From: an uncultured Alistipes sp. | GTDB lineage: Bacteria; Bacteroidota; Bacteroidia; Bacteroidales; Rikenellaceae | DNA length: 64,000 nucleotides | Reading direction: 5' to 3' | Assembly (NCBI GenBank): GCA_900542505.1 | Contig: UQNV01000001.1 | Span: 1 to 64,000, forward strand | Shown: piece by piece, positions 14,944-25,677 of the stretch | Layout of the letters: every line of letters begins with the position of its first letter | Numbering within the stretch: the stretch's first letter is position 1 | Made by a program: the position numbers and the translations under genes | The notes under the pieces: model-generated | What the model saw: the letters and a program-made list of their open reading frames with translations, nothing else | Told to the model about the DNA's origin: nothing | The model's database searches: none

Positions 14944-16668
14944 TTAGCACTCCTGCTCGACGGCGTGGAAGAGCTCCACGTCGCTCACGTCGGATTTCAT
15001 CACGTAGTCGTAAGCCTCGGAAATCTTGCCGTCGGCCAGCTTGGCGTAGATGCGGGCCGAGTTGACATAATCCTCCGACTCGCCGGCCTGACGGGCCAGC
15101 AGGTAGGTGATGATGATGTGGCCGGCGGTCTCGACCAGACGGCGGGCATGGAAGTCCTTGAATCCGGCAGCCTCCTTGTCACCAGCCTCGACATGGGCAA
15201 TCATCTCGGCATAACGGGCCGTCAGCTCGGCCAGACGGGCTACGATGGGCTGCATCGCCTCCGAATACTCGGCGGCGGCATAGCGCTCAATCTGCTCCAT
15301 GAACGTACCCTTCGTCACGGCGTTGATGGCCGCAACGACCTGCAGCTGCGAGGTTCCCTCGTAGATGTTCATGATGCGGGCATCGCGGTAGAGGCGCTCG
15401 CAGGGATAATCCTTCATGAAGCCCGAGCCGCCGTGAATCTGGATGGCGTCGTAGGCCAGCTGGTTGGCATACTCCGACGAGAAGAGCTTCACCAGCGGCG
15501 TGAAGCCGTCGGCCAGGCGGTTGTAGAACTTCATCTCCTGGCGCTCCTCACCCTCGAGCGAACGCTCGTGCGAGATGTGGGTGTACTGCTTGTAGACCTC
15601 GACGAAGCGCGTGGTCTCGTAGAGCAGCGCGCGGGCGCCCTGCAGCTTGGCCTTCATGTTCGAGAGCATCTCAGCCACGGCGGCGAACTTGACAATCGGC
15701 TTGCCGAACTGCTCACGCTCATGGGCATACTTCAGCGCCTCGCGATAGGCCGCCTCGCACGTGCCGACCGACTGCGCACCGATACCCAGACGGGCGGCGT
15801 TCATCAGCGACATCACATATTTAATCAGACCCATCTTGCGGTCGCCGACCAGCTGTGCCGGGGCGTTGGTGAAGACCAGCTCGCAGGTGGGCGAACCCTT
15901 GATACCCATCTTGTTCTCGATGCGGCGCACCTTCACGCCGCCGTCGCGCTTGTCGTAGACGAGCATCGACAGACCGCGCGCGTCGGTCGTTCCCTCCTCG
16001 GTACGGGCCAGCACCAGCGAGATGTCGCCGTCACCGTTGGTGATGAAGCGCTTCACACCGTTGAGCAGCCACGTCTGGCGCTCCTCCGACCAGGTGGCCT
16101 TCAGCATCACGGCACCCAGGTCCGAACCGGCATCGGGCTCCGTGAGGTCCATGGCGCAGGTGGCACCGGCCGATACCCACGGCAGATACTTCTGCTTGAG
16201 CTCCTCCGAAGCGAACTCGTTGAGCGTCTCGGCGCAGTCCTGCAGGCCCCAGATGTTCTCGAATCCGGCGTCGGCGCGCGCCACCATCTCGTTGGCCATC
16301 ACGAAGCATACGAGCGGGAAGTTCAGACCGTCGTACTTGCGCGGAAGCGTCAGGCCGCTCAGTCCGGCATCGACAATCGCCTTGAGGTTCTCGACCGTAC
16401 CCGAGGCATACTCCACGTGGTCGTTCACCACACGGGGGCCTTCGTGGTCCACGCCTTCGGCATTCGGAGCAATGACGTCACCGCAGACCTCGCCGGTGAT
16501 TTCGAGCACACGGCGGTAGGAGTCCATCGCATCGTCGAAATCCTGCGGCGCATAGTCGTAGAGGTCCTTCTCGGCGAAACCGCGCTCCTTGAGCTCCACA
16601 ATCTTGCGCATCATCGGATGCTGGAGGTGGAACTGCAAATCCTTGTTATCTGAAAAGAAATTAGCCAT
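14944..16668 (-). CDS. Acyl-CoA dehydrogenase (with C-terminal extension)
   Basis: A 574-residue flavoenzyme oxidising an acyl-CoA to enoyl-CoA and passing electrons to ETF. The ACAD N, middle and C domains are recognisable: MDLTEPDAGSDLG in the middle domain, GFMKDYPCERLYRDARI, and the catalytic Glu in IYEGTSQLQ. Beyond this is a ~120-residue C-terminal helical extension, as in the ~580-600-residue ACADs (acetyl-CoA dehydrogenase-C-like domain). The start ATG overlaps the etfA stop (TAATG), so translation is coupled. It is the third gene of etfB-etfA-acd. The chain-length preference cannot be read from sequence. Confidence 0.94.
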   Translation of the reverse strand: MANFFSDNKDLQFHLQHPMMRKIVELKERGFAEKDLYDYAPQDFDDAMDSYRRVLEITGEVCGDVIAPNAEGVDHEGPRVVNDHVEYASGTVENLKAIVDAGLSGLTLPRKYDGLNFPLVCFVMANEMVARADAGFENIWGLQDCAETLNEFASEELKQKYLPWVSAGATCAMDLTEPDAGSDLGAVMLKATWSEERQTWLLNGVKRFITNGDGDISLVLARTEEGTTDARGLSMLVYDKRDGGVKVRRIENKMGIKGSPTCELVFTNAPAQLVGDRKMGLIKYVMSLMNAARLGIGAQSVGTCEAAYREALKYAHEREQFGKPIVKFAAVAEMLSNMKAKLQGARALLYETTRFVEVYKQYTHISHERSLEGEERQEMKFYNRLADGFTPLVKLFSSEYANQLAYDAIQIHGGSGFMKDYPCERLYRDARIMNIYEGTSQLQVVAAINAVTKGTFMEQIERYAAAEYSEAMQPIVARLAELTARYAEMIAHVEAGDKEAAGFKDFHARRLVETAGHIIITYLLARQAGESEDYVNSARIYAKLADGKISEAYDYVMKSDVSDVELFHAVEQEC

Positions 16669-17687
16669 TACTTCGAATTTTGTTTGTAGTACTTAATCAT
16701 CTTGGGGATAATCTCGTTCACATCGCCGACAATCGCATAGTCGGCAATCTTGTTGATGGGCGCTTCGGGGTCGGTGTTGATGGAGATAATCATCGACGAC
16801 TGGTCCATGCCGGCCGTATGCTGAATCTGACCCGAAATGCCGCAGGCGATGTAGAGCTTCGGACGCACCGTGACGCCGGTCTGGCCCACCTGGCGGGCAT
16901 GCTCCGTGAAGCCGGCATCGACGGCCGCACGGCTGGCGCCTACCTCGGCGCCCAGCACCTCGGCCAGCTCGTGCACCAGACGGAAGTTCTCCTTCGAACC
17001 CATGCCGTAGCCGCCGGCCACGATGATGTTCGCACCCTTGATGTCGATTTTGCGCTCCTCAATCTGACGCTCGACAATCTTCACGGCCAGGTCGCTGTCC
17101 TTGACATAACGCTTCCAGTCGATGAGCTTCACCTCGCCGGCTGCCGGCTGTGCGGCGTACTCCTTGCGCATGACACCCTCGCGGACGGTAGCCATCTGCG
17201 GACGGTGGTCCGGGTTGACGATGGTGGCAATGATGTTGCCGCCGAAGGCGGGACGAATCTGGTAGAGCAGGTCCTTGTACTCCTTGCCGCTCTTGGCGTC
17301 GCGGTGGTCGCCGATGACCAGCTGCGTACAGTCGGCCGTCAGACCGCTGTGCAGCGCCGACGACACGCGCGGGGCGAAGTCGCGGCCGACGCACGTGGCG
17401 CCGAAGAGCACAATCTGGGGTTTCTCCTCCTCAATCAGGCCGCACATGACGGCCGTGTGGGGCAGCGTGCGGAACGGGGCCAGCTCCTTGTCGTCGGCCA
17501 CCCATACGGTGTCGGCGCCATAGCCGGCCAGCTCCTTCTCCATGCCGGCAAGATTCTCGCCGATAACGACCGCCTCGAGCTTCACGCCGAGCGTCGCGGC
17601 CAGCTCGCGGCCTTTGGTCAGCAGTTCAAGGCTCACGTCGGCGATGACGCCGCCCTCGGTCTCGATATATACGAATATGTTGTTCAT
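16668..17687 (-). CDS. etfA: Electron transfer flavoprotein alpha subunit
   Basis: A 339-residue FAD-binding subunit of ETF. The C-terminal FAD domain is clear: GGYGMGSKENF, VGASRAAVDAG, GQTGVTVRPKLYIACGISG and QHTAGM. The N-terminal half is the alpha/beta ETF domain shared with the beta subunit. Located between etfB (14-base gap) and the acyl-CoA dehydrogenase (1-base overlap), it forms a heterodimer shuttling electrons from the dehydrogenase to the respiratory or reductive chain. In anaerobes such ETF/ACAD sets can also catalyse flavin-based electron bifurcation; the sequence alone does not decide this. Confidence 0.96.
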   Translation of the reverse strand: MNNIFVYIETEGGVIADVSLELLTKGRELAATLGVKLEAVVIGENLAGMEKELAGYGADTVWVADDKELAPFRTLPHTAVMCGLIEEEKPQIVLFGATCVGRDFAPRVSSALHSGLTADCTQLVIGDHRDAKSGKEYKDLLYQIRPAFGGNIIATIVNPDHRPQMATVREGVMRKEYAAQPAAGEVKLIDWKRYVKDSDLAVKIVERQIEERKIDIKGANIIVAGGYGMGSKENFRLVHELAEVLGAEVGASRAAVDAGFTEHARQVGQTGVTVRPKLYIACGISGQIQHTAGMDQSSMIISINTDPEAPINKIADYAIVGDVNEIIPKMIKYYKQNSK

Positions 17688-17701
17688 CTCTTTTTTCCGG
17701 A

Positions 17702-18580
17702 TTAACCGAGCGTGTGGCTCGCAATAAGTTCGACCATCAGGGAGTTAATGTCCTCGTCGGCGGCCGTCAGGCGCTTGGCCTCCTTGGCTGCGAAGACGAC
17801 GTTCTCGATTTTCTTGACCTTCGTGGGCGAGCCCTGCAGACCGAGCTGCTGCATGTCGGGCTCGACATCGGCGGCACCCCACTCCGTGATGCGGAGGTAG
17901 TCGCGGCCTAGGGCACGCTGTGCGGCCACCGATTCGGGAGCGGCGGCAATCTCCGACGTGGCAAGCGCGCCCTTGAACTTCATCACACGCTTGGCATTGC
18001 GCGGACGGCACTCGGCGGCCGACTCGTTGACCGTAATGACGGCCGGAACGGGGCACTCGACCACCTCGACGCCGCTCGAAAGGCGGCGCTTGATGACCAG
18101 CGACTGCTCGCCGACCTCGACAATCTGCTCGGCATAGGTCACCTGCGGCAGACCCAGCTTCTCGGCCACCTGGGGGCCGACCTGAGCCGTATCGCCGTCG
18201 ATGGCCTGACGTCCGGCGAAGATGACGTCGGGGGCAATCTTGCGCAGCGCGCACGAAAGGGCGTAGGAGGTTGCCAGCGTATCCGAGCCGGCGAATTCGC
18301 GGCCCGAGAGCAGGTAGCCGCCGTCGGCACCGCGGAACATCGCGTCGCGGATGATGTCGGCGGCGCGCTGCGGGCCCATCGTGAGAATGTGTACCGTGGC
18401 GCCCGGGATGCGGTCCTTCAGTTCCAGGGCCATTTCGAGCGCATTGAGGTCCTCCGGGTTGAAGATGGCCGGCAGCGCAGCGCGGTTGACCGTTCCTTCG
18501 GGGGTCATCGCGTCCTTGCCCACATTGCGGGTATCGGGTACCTGCTTTGCCAGCACAACAATTTTAAGCGGTTGTTTCAT
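17702..18580 (-). CDS. etfB: Electron transfer flavoprotein beta subunit
   Basis: A 292-residue partner of EtfA. The N-terminus KIVVLAKQVPDT and the loop FAGRQAIDGDTAQVGPQVAEKLG are diagnostic of EtfB; PAVITVNE and RNAKRVMKFKG follow. In bifurcating ETFs this subunit binds a second FAD; in ordinary ETFs it binds AMP. It is first in the operon etfB-etfA-acd, whose terminator is at 14885. purA lies 110 bases upstream on the same strand, separated by a GC hairpin (18641-18670). No TAnnTTTG box is obvious before etfB. Confidence 0.96.
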   Translation of the reverse strand: MKQPLKIVVLAKQVPDTRNVGKDAMTPEGTVNRAALPAIFNPEDLNALEMALELKDRIPGATVHILTMGPQRAADIIRDAMFRGADGGYLLSGREFAGSDTLATSYALSCALRKIAPDVIFAGRQAIDGDTAQVGPQVAEKLGLPQVTYAEQIVEVGEQSLVIKRRLSSGVEVVECPVPAVITVNESAAECRPRNAKRVMKFKGALATSEIAAAPESVAAQRALGRDYLRITEWGAADVEPDMQQLGLQGSPTKVKKIENVVFAAKEAKRLTAADEDINSLMVELIASHTLG

Positions 18581-18640
18581 AGGTTGTTTATCTGTTGTAA
18601 GATTTGTTTTCGGTTATTTCATTCCGGTCGGTCACCACAC

Positions 18641-18670
18641 GGCGGCCGGACTCTTCGCAGAGCGGCCGCC
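18641..18670 (-). terminator. GC hairpin between purA and etfB
   Basis: GGCGGCCG...CGGCCGCC with an inner ACTCT/AGAG-type pairing and TCGC loop. There is no T tract, so termination is uncertain; it may be a processing or attenuation site. Confidence 0.45.
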
Positions 18671-18690
18671 GCGCGGCGTCGGAACCGACG

Positions 18691-19956
18691 CTAACGGACG
18701 ATGGTCTCGCCGCGGTCGGGGCCAATCGAGATGATTTTCACGGGCACGCCCGTCTCCTGCTCGATGAACTCGACATAGCGCTTGAACGCCTCGGGGAACT
18801 CCTCGTAGCGCGTCACCTTGCGCAGGTCGCACTTCCAGCCGGGGAATTCGCGGTAGACGGGCTTGATGTCGTCCTCGGTCTCGAAGGGGAAGCGCGTCGT
18901 ACGCTCGCCGTCGATTTCGTAGGCGGTGGCGACCTTTATGGTGTCGAAGTCGTTCATCACGTCGGACTTCATCATGATGAGCTGCGTGACGCCGTTAATC
19001 ATGATGGAGTACTTGAGCGCCACCAGGTCGAGCCAGCCGCAGCGGCGGCGACGGCCCGTGACGGCGCCGAACTCGTGGCCGATGGAGCAGAGCTGCTCGC
19101 CCGTCTGGTCGAAGAGCTCCGTGGGGAACGGTCCGCTTCCGACGCGGGTGCAGTAGGCCTTGAAGATACCGTAGACCTCGCCGATGCGGCGGGGAGCCAC
19201 ACCCAGACCGGTGCAGACGCCGGCGCAGACCGTATTCGAAGAGGTAACGAAGGGATAGGAACCGAAGTCGACGTCGAGCAGCGTACCCTGGGCGCCTTCG
19301 GCCAGGATGCTCTTGTCGTCGTCGAGCAGCGCGTTGATTTCATACTCGCTGTCGATGATGCGGAAGCGCTTGAGGTACTCGACCGCCTCGAACCACTGAG
19401 CCTCGAGCTCGGCGATGTCGTACGTATAGTTGAGCGAGCGGAGAATCTGCTCGTGGCGCGCCTTGGCACGGGCGTAAATCTCGCGGAAGTCGGGGCTCAG
19501 CAGGTCGCCCACGCGCATGCCGTTACGGCTCACCTTGTCCGTATAGGTGGGGCCGATGCCCTTGCCCGTGGTACCGATTTTCGAGCTGCCCTTGGCAGCC
19601 TCGTAAGCCGCGTCGAGAATCCGGTGCGTCGGCAGAATCAGGTGTGCCTTCTTCGAGATGCAGAGCTGCCGCGTCAGGTCGTGGCCGCTGCGGGCCAGCT
19701 CCTCGGCCTCGGCACGAAACAAAACGGCGTCGAGCACTACGCCGTTACCGATGATGTTGGTCTTGCCGCCCTGGAAAATACCCGAGGGAATCGACCTCAG
19801 TACGTATTTCTCGCCGTTGAATTCCAACGTGTGGCCGGCGTTGGGTCCGCCCTGGAAGCGTGCCACCACCTCGTAGCGGGGCGTCAGTACGTCGACAACC
19901 TTGCCTTTACCCTCGTCGCCCCACTGAAGGCCGAGAATGACGTCTACTTTCTTCAT
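18691..19956 (-). CDS. purA: Adenylosuccinate synthetase
   Basis: A 421-residue enzyme making adenylosuccinate from IMP, aspartate and GTP, the first committed AMP step. GDEGKGKVVD with catalytic Asp near residue 14 and NAGHT with catalytic His near residue 41 are present, along with the GTTGKGIGPTYTDK loop and the GRRRRCGWLDLVALK segment. Length and N-terminus (MKKVDVILGLQWGDEGKG) are standard. It is cytoplasmic. Its promoter at 20002-20033 gives a leader of about 40 bases. Confidence 0.97.
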   Translation of the reverse strand: MKKVDVILGLQWGDEGKGKVVDVLTPRYEVVARFQGGPNAGHTLEFNGEKYVLRSIPSGIFQGGKTNIIGNGVVLDAVLFRAEAEELARSGHDLTRQLCISKKAHLILPTHRILDAAYEAAKGSSKIGTTGKGIGPTYTDKVSRNGMRVGDLLSPDFREIYARAKARHEQILRSLNYTYDIAELEAQWFEAVEYLKRFRIIDSEYEINALLDDDKSILAEGAQGTLLDVDFGSYPFVTSSNTVCAGVCTGLGVAPRRIGEVYGIFKAYCTRVGSGPFPTELFDQTGEQLCSIGHEFGAVTGRRRRCGWLDLVALKYSIMINGVTQLIMMKSDVMNDFDTIKVATAYEIDGERTTRFPFETEDDIKPVYREFPGWKCDLRKVTRYEEFPEAFKRYVEFIEQETGVPVKIISIGPDRGETIVR

Positions 19957-20001
19957 GATATCCGAATTATGTTATTGGCTGCAAAAGACATTTTTTGCAT
20001 C

Positions 20002-20033
20002 CAAAGGTACGAAATATTCCACGAAATACCCAA
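20002..20033 (-). promoter_or_regulatory. Promoter of purA
   Basis: On the minus strand TTGG (20033-20030) and TACCTTTG (20009-20002) with a 20-base spacer. Confidence 0.6.
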
Positions 20034-20207
20034 CTCCCGGGGCGACTTTTCGACATTTGGACCCGAAAAGCGTCCGCAGAAGGTCCCTCGGCGCCGCACG
20101 AAGCGGCTGCCGGAGCCAACCGGGCGACTTACAGCGCATTCGGCGGCGCCCCGTGCACCTGCGGCCCGGCATCCGGGGACGCCAGCGCGGGCCGCCCGCA
20201 ACCGGCA

Positions 20208-20233
20208 CAAAAAAAACGGACCCCGGAGTCCGT
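20208..20233 (-). terminator. Intrinsic terminator downstream of the LRR lipoprotein gene
   Basis: On the minus strand ACGGAC/GTCCGT with a 6-base loop, followed by nine T. It lies ~220 bases beyond the stop codon at 20457, implying a long 3' untranslated region; 20234-20456 shows no convincing gene. Confidence 0.75.
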
Positions 20234-20456
20234 CTGTTCCTTGCCGCATGTGTCGGCTGCACGGCCACATCCGCAGCCCCTTCAAAAAAATACGCCGGTG
20301 CACCTTGTGCCCTGCGCTCCTCCCGACGCCTTCCGGGCGGCAACCGTTCCTTGTATCGGCACCGGCCCGGCTACTGTTCCCGGCCGGCCACGCACAACGG
20401 CCCGCATCACCGCGGCACCCCACCCGCCGGGAAGAGGTCCGCCGGCCGCACGGCCG

Positions 20457-21077
20457 TCAGAGCGACACCACGTCGGTATGGCTGTCGACGCTCAGGACGC
20501 GGATTTCCTGTGCAGCACCCTTGTAGAGGGTCTCCAACAGGGGATTCGACTGCGTATCGACCCGCTCCATCGTAGTGGCGCAACCGCTCACATCGAGCGT
20601 CCGCAGCGTATTGCCGCCGCACTCGAGCGTCGAGAGCGAGGTGTCGCCGCGCAGGTCGAGCGACGAAAGCAGATTGTCGCGGCAATCGAGTTCCGTGAGC
20701 AGCGCAAGCCCCTCGACATCGAGCCACGAGATGCTGTTCCCGGAGCAGTCGAGTGCCACCAGCCGCGGGCACGACCCGACGTCGAGCCGCGTGAGCTCGT
20801 TGTCGCTGCAGTCGAGCCGCTGCAGGTTGCGGAAATCGGAAATTTCGCCCAGCGACGCGATTCCCCACCCCGAACAGTCCATACGGACAATGCGTTCGGC
20901 CTCATAGCGCGAAATGCGCCCGTCGCCGTCCAAATCGAGCGTTTCAAGGCAGAAGCGCTCGAATGCTGGGTCGGCAAAGCGGAGATAATCGGTCCGCGCC
21001 GCATCGTTGTGACCGTCGTCGAGCAGTCCGCACGAAGAGCAGAGCAACACGAAAAACGAAGTGATGATACGGCGCAT
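20457..21077 (-). CDS. EF-hand plus leucine-rich-repeat lipoprotein
   Basis: A 206-residue exported protein. The signal sequence is MRRIITSFFVLLCSSC, with Cys16 the probable lipidation site. Residues 48-59 (DLDGDGRISRYE) are a textbook 12-residue EF-hand loop with Asp at positions 1, 3, 5 and Glu at 12. Residues ~66-175 are about five 21-residue repeats of the type LxxLDCSxNxLTxLDV, a bacterial leucine-rich repeat solenoid. A single EF-hand directly capping an LRR domain suggests calcium-stabilised folding at the cell surface or in the periplasm. The binding partner is unknown. The downstream terminator is at 20208. It is next to, but not coupled with, the small acidic protein gene at 21108 (30-base gap, same strand). 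Confidence 0.8.
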   Translation of the reverse strand: MRRIITSFFVLLCSSCGLLDDGHNDAARTDYLRFADPAFERFCLETLDLDGDGRISRYEAERIVRMDCSGWGIASLGEISDFRNLQRLDCSDNELTRLDVGSCPRLVALDCSGNSISWLDVEGLALLTELDCRDNLLSSLDLRGDTSLSTLECGGNTLRTLDVSGCATTMERVDTQSNPLLETLYKGAAQEIRVLSVDSHTDVVSL

Positions 21078-21107
21078 GGCTGAAAGTGATTAAGCGGTGA
21101 CGGAGGG

Positions 21108-21437
21108 TCAGATGTCGACGTCGTCGTTCTCCTCGAGGCCTTCGGAGCTGCCGTCGTCCTGGATTTCGTCAGCGCCCTTGATTTCGTCGTCGTAGTAGTC
21201 CTTGTCGTCGTCGTCCTGAGCATGGTCGTCGACCTTCACGTCGATTTTCACCAGATAGGCAACCTCGTCCGTATCGAACGGCACGGCGTAGAAGAAGTCG
21301 CCGTTGGGTTTGTCGACACGCATCATGGCGTCGGTGAATCCGAGGGGATACTTCTCGCGTACGGCTTCCTGGAGTTCGGGGCTCAGGTTGTGGAGACTTG
21401 CAACGATATGTTTCTTCGCGCTATTCTGTTTGGTCAT
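21108..21437 (-). CDS. Conserved small protein with acidic tail
   Basis: A 109-residue cytoplasmic protein. Residues 1-68 look folded (HIVASLHNLSPELQEAVREKYPLGF, then RVDKPNGDFFYAVPFDT and AYLVKIDV) and the last ~40 residues are extremely acidic, with Asp/Glu runs such as DDHAQDDDDKDYYDDE. I recognise this layout from other Bacteroidota as an uncharacterised conserved protein; no function can be assigned. The acidic tail might mimic nucleic acid or bind basic proteins (inference). It is divergent from ligA with 252 bases between them, and is followed by the EF-hand/LRR gene. Confidence 0.75.
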   Translation of the reverse strand: MTKQNSAKKHIVASLHNLSPELQEAVREKYPLGFTDAMMRVDKPNGDFFYAVPFDTDEVAYLVKIDVKVDDHAQDDDDKDYYDDEIKGADEIQDDGSSEGLEENDDVDI

Positions 21438-21689
21438 GGCAACAACGTAAAACTAACGTGTAAAAATTTTCTGCAAGTATACGCAAAATTTGCAAACCGC
21501 ACCACCCCGGAATATTTTTTATTGCATTTTTTCCGAAATTCGATGATGTTCCGAACAAATTGCGTACCTTTACGCAACGATACATATATTTAATGCCGCT
21601 TCGGAGGCCGCAAGAGGCCTTTTGCAGGCCGATGCGACACCGCCGCACGGTTCTTGCGCCGAAGCCCGAGCGACGAACGACCGACATAG

Positions 21690-23876
<2,187 letters not shown>

Positions 23877-23996
23877 GCCGAAGGGTCCGGCAAAGCAGCA
23901 AGACGACAAAAACGACAAGAGACACATACGAACGAAGGGCACGGCCGACCATGCGGTCCGAAGCCCGCAAACCATAACCATAAACATCAGACAACC

Positions 23997-24887
23997 ATGT
24001 TACAGCACAAACTGGCCGGCGTAGGCGCCGCAATGATAACTCCCTTTACACCCGACGGGAGGGTGGACTACCAGGCTCTGGCCCGCATGCTCGACTACGT
24101 CATCGAGGGAGGCGTCGACTACATCGTCGCACTCGGCACCACGGCCGAGACGCCGACGCTCTACATGCCCGAGCGGGCCGTCATCGCCATGTACATCACC
24201 GACCACATCCGCGGCCGCGTGCCGCTGGTGATGGGCTGCGGCGGCAACTCCACCTCGGAGGTGCTCGACCAGCTGCGCGAGTTCGACCTGCGCGGCGCCG
24301 ACGCCATCCTGAGCGTGACGCCCTATTACAACAAGCCCTCGCAGGAGGGGCTCTACCAGCACTTCCGCACCGTATCGGAGCACTCGCCGCTGCCGGTCAT
24401 CCTCTACAACATCCCCGGCCGCTCGGGTGTCAACATGACGGCCGAGACGACGCTTCGCATCGCGCGCGACTTCCCGAACGTCATCGGCATCAAGGAGGCT
24501 TCGGGCAACATCGAGCAGATGCAGCAGATTCTCGACAACCGTCCCGAAGGGTTCCTTGTCCTCTCGGGCGACGACGGGATGACGCTCGACCTGATGCGCC
24601 GCGGCGGCGACGGAGTCATCTCGGTGGCGGCCAACGCCTTCCCGCAGCGGTTCATGGAGTGCATCAGCCTGGCCAAGCGCGGTGCATTCGACGAGGCCGA
24701 CCGCGCCTTCGGGCGGCTGCGCGAGGCGGTCGACGCACTCTTCGCCGAGGGCAACCCCGTCGGCGTGAAGTGCGCACTGGCCAGCATGGGGCTCATCGGC
24801 CCCACGATGCGTCTGCCGCTGGTCGAGGGTTCGGAAGCGCTGCGCAGCCGATTCGAAAAACTCATTGCGGAATACGATTTGCGGTAA
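23997..24887 (+). CDS. dapA: 4-hydroxy-tetrahydrodipicolinate synthase
   Basis: A 296-residue class I aldolase condensing pyruvate and aspartate semialdehyde in lysine and diaminopimelate synthesis. The Schiff-base lysine is K166 in GIKEASG; Y137 (LYNIPGRSG) and T48/T49 (GTTAETP) complete the active site. Length and motifs are normal. It is preceded by ligA and followed by a secreted DUF4919-like gene 43 bases later, which may be co-transcribed but is functionally unrelated. It supplies meso-diaminopimelate for peptidoglycan. Confidence 0.97.
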   Translation: MLQHKLAGVGAAMITPFTPDGRVDYQALARMLDYVIEGGVDYIVALGTTAETPTLYMPERAVIAMYITDHIRGRVPLVMGCGGNSTSEVLDQLREFDLRGADAILSVTPYYNKPSQEGLYQHFRTVSEHSPLPVILYNIPGRSGVNMTAETTLRIARDFPNVIGIKEASGNIEQMQQILDNRPEGFLVLSGDDGMTLDLMRRGGDGVISVAANAFPQRFMECISLAKRGAFDEADRAFGRLREAVDALFAEGNPVGVKCALASMGLIGPTMRLPLVEGSEALRSRFEKLIAEYDLR

Positions 24888-24930
24888 GTCGCACGTTAAT
24901 ATGGGCAAACCACGTGCACATCTTCCACTC

Positions 24931-25677
24931 ATGAAACGATTCGAAAAACTGCTTTTTGCGCTGCTGCTCCTGCCTGCGCTGGCCTCGGCCAAGGTCCCCG
25001 ACGACGATGACATCCTCGACCGGACGATGAACACCGCGTCGCCCTTCTACTTCACGAAGCTGATGATGCGCTACAATGCGGGCGACACGACGATGACCGA
25101 CGAGGACTACCACTACCTCTACTACGGCTACGCCTTCCAGGAGGAGTACAAGCCCTTCGCCTCGAACCAGGCGCTGGACCGCATGCTGATGATTGCCTCG
25201 CGCATCGACGTCGAGCGGCCGCTGCGCGAGGACCTCGAGCAGCTCATCTCGGCGGGCAACGACGCCCAGAAGGTCGACCCCTTCAGCCCCAAGATGCTCA
25301 ACCTGATGGCCTATGCCTACGGAGCGCTGGGCGACACCGTCCGCGAGAGGGCCTACTACGAGCGGATGAACCGCATCATACGCACCATCGAGGAGTCGGG
25401 CGACGGCTACACGCAGAAGACGCCGCAGCACATCCTGATGTTCGACCATGCGCTCGACGTGCTGGCCTCCGAAGGGCTTCCCTACGGCCGCAGCCGCGTC
25501 ATCAGCCGCGAGGTAGAGTTCGTACCGCTCACGTCGCCCATGGTCATCGAGGGCAAGAAGCGCAAGGGGTTCTACTTCGACTTCAGCCGCATCTACCGCA
25601 ACAAACCCGAAGGATACACCTACAAACGCGACCGCACATGGCAATTCAACAATCTGAAACCCCGCACCTACAAATAA
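24931..25677 (+). CDS. Secreted DUF4919-like protein
   Basis: A 248-residue exported protein with signal peptide MKRFEKLLFALLLLPALASA and no lipobox cysteine. The body (SPFYFTKLMMRYNAGDTTMT, DYHYLYYGYAFQEEYKPF, then YYERMNRIIRTIEESGDG and RSRVISREVEFVPL) matches the pattern I associate with the Bacteroidota DUF4919 family; function is unknown. It resembles an alpha-helical, TPR-like scaffold in the periplasm. A start at 24901 would add ten residues; 24931 gives a cleaner signal peptide. Its 3' end overlaps the next gene's start by 40 bases. Confidence 0.78.
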   Translation: MKRFEKLLFALLLLPALASAKVPDDDDILDRTMNTASPFYFTKLMMRYNAGDTTMTDEDYHYLYYGYAFQEEYKPFASNQALDRMLMIASRIDVERPLREDLEQLISAGNDAQKVDPFSPKMLNLMAYAYGALGDTVRERAYYERMNRIIRTIEESGDGYTQKTPQHILMFDHALDVLASEGLPYGRSRVISREVEFVPLTSPMVIEGKKRKGFYFDFSRIYRNKPEGYTYKRDRTWQFNNLKPRTYK

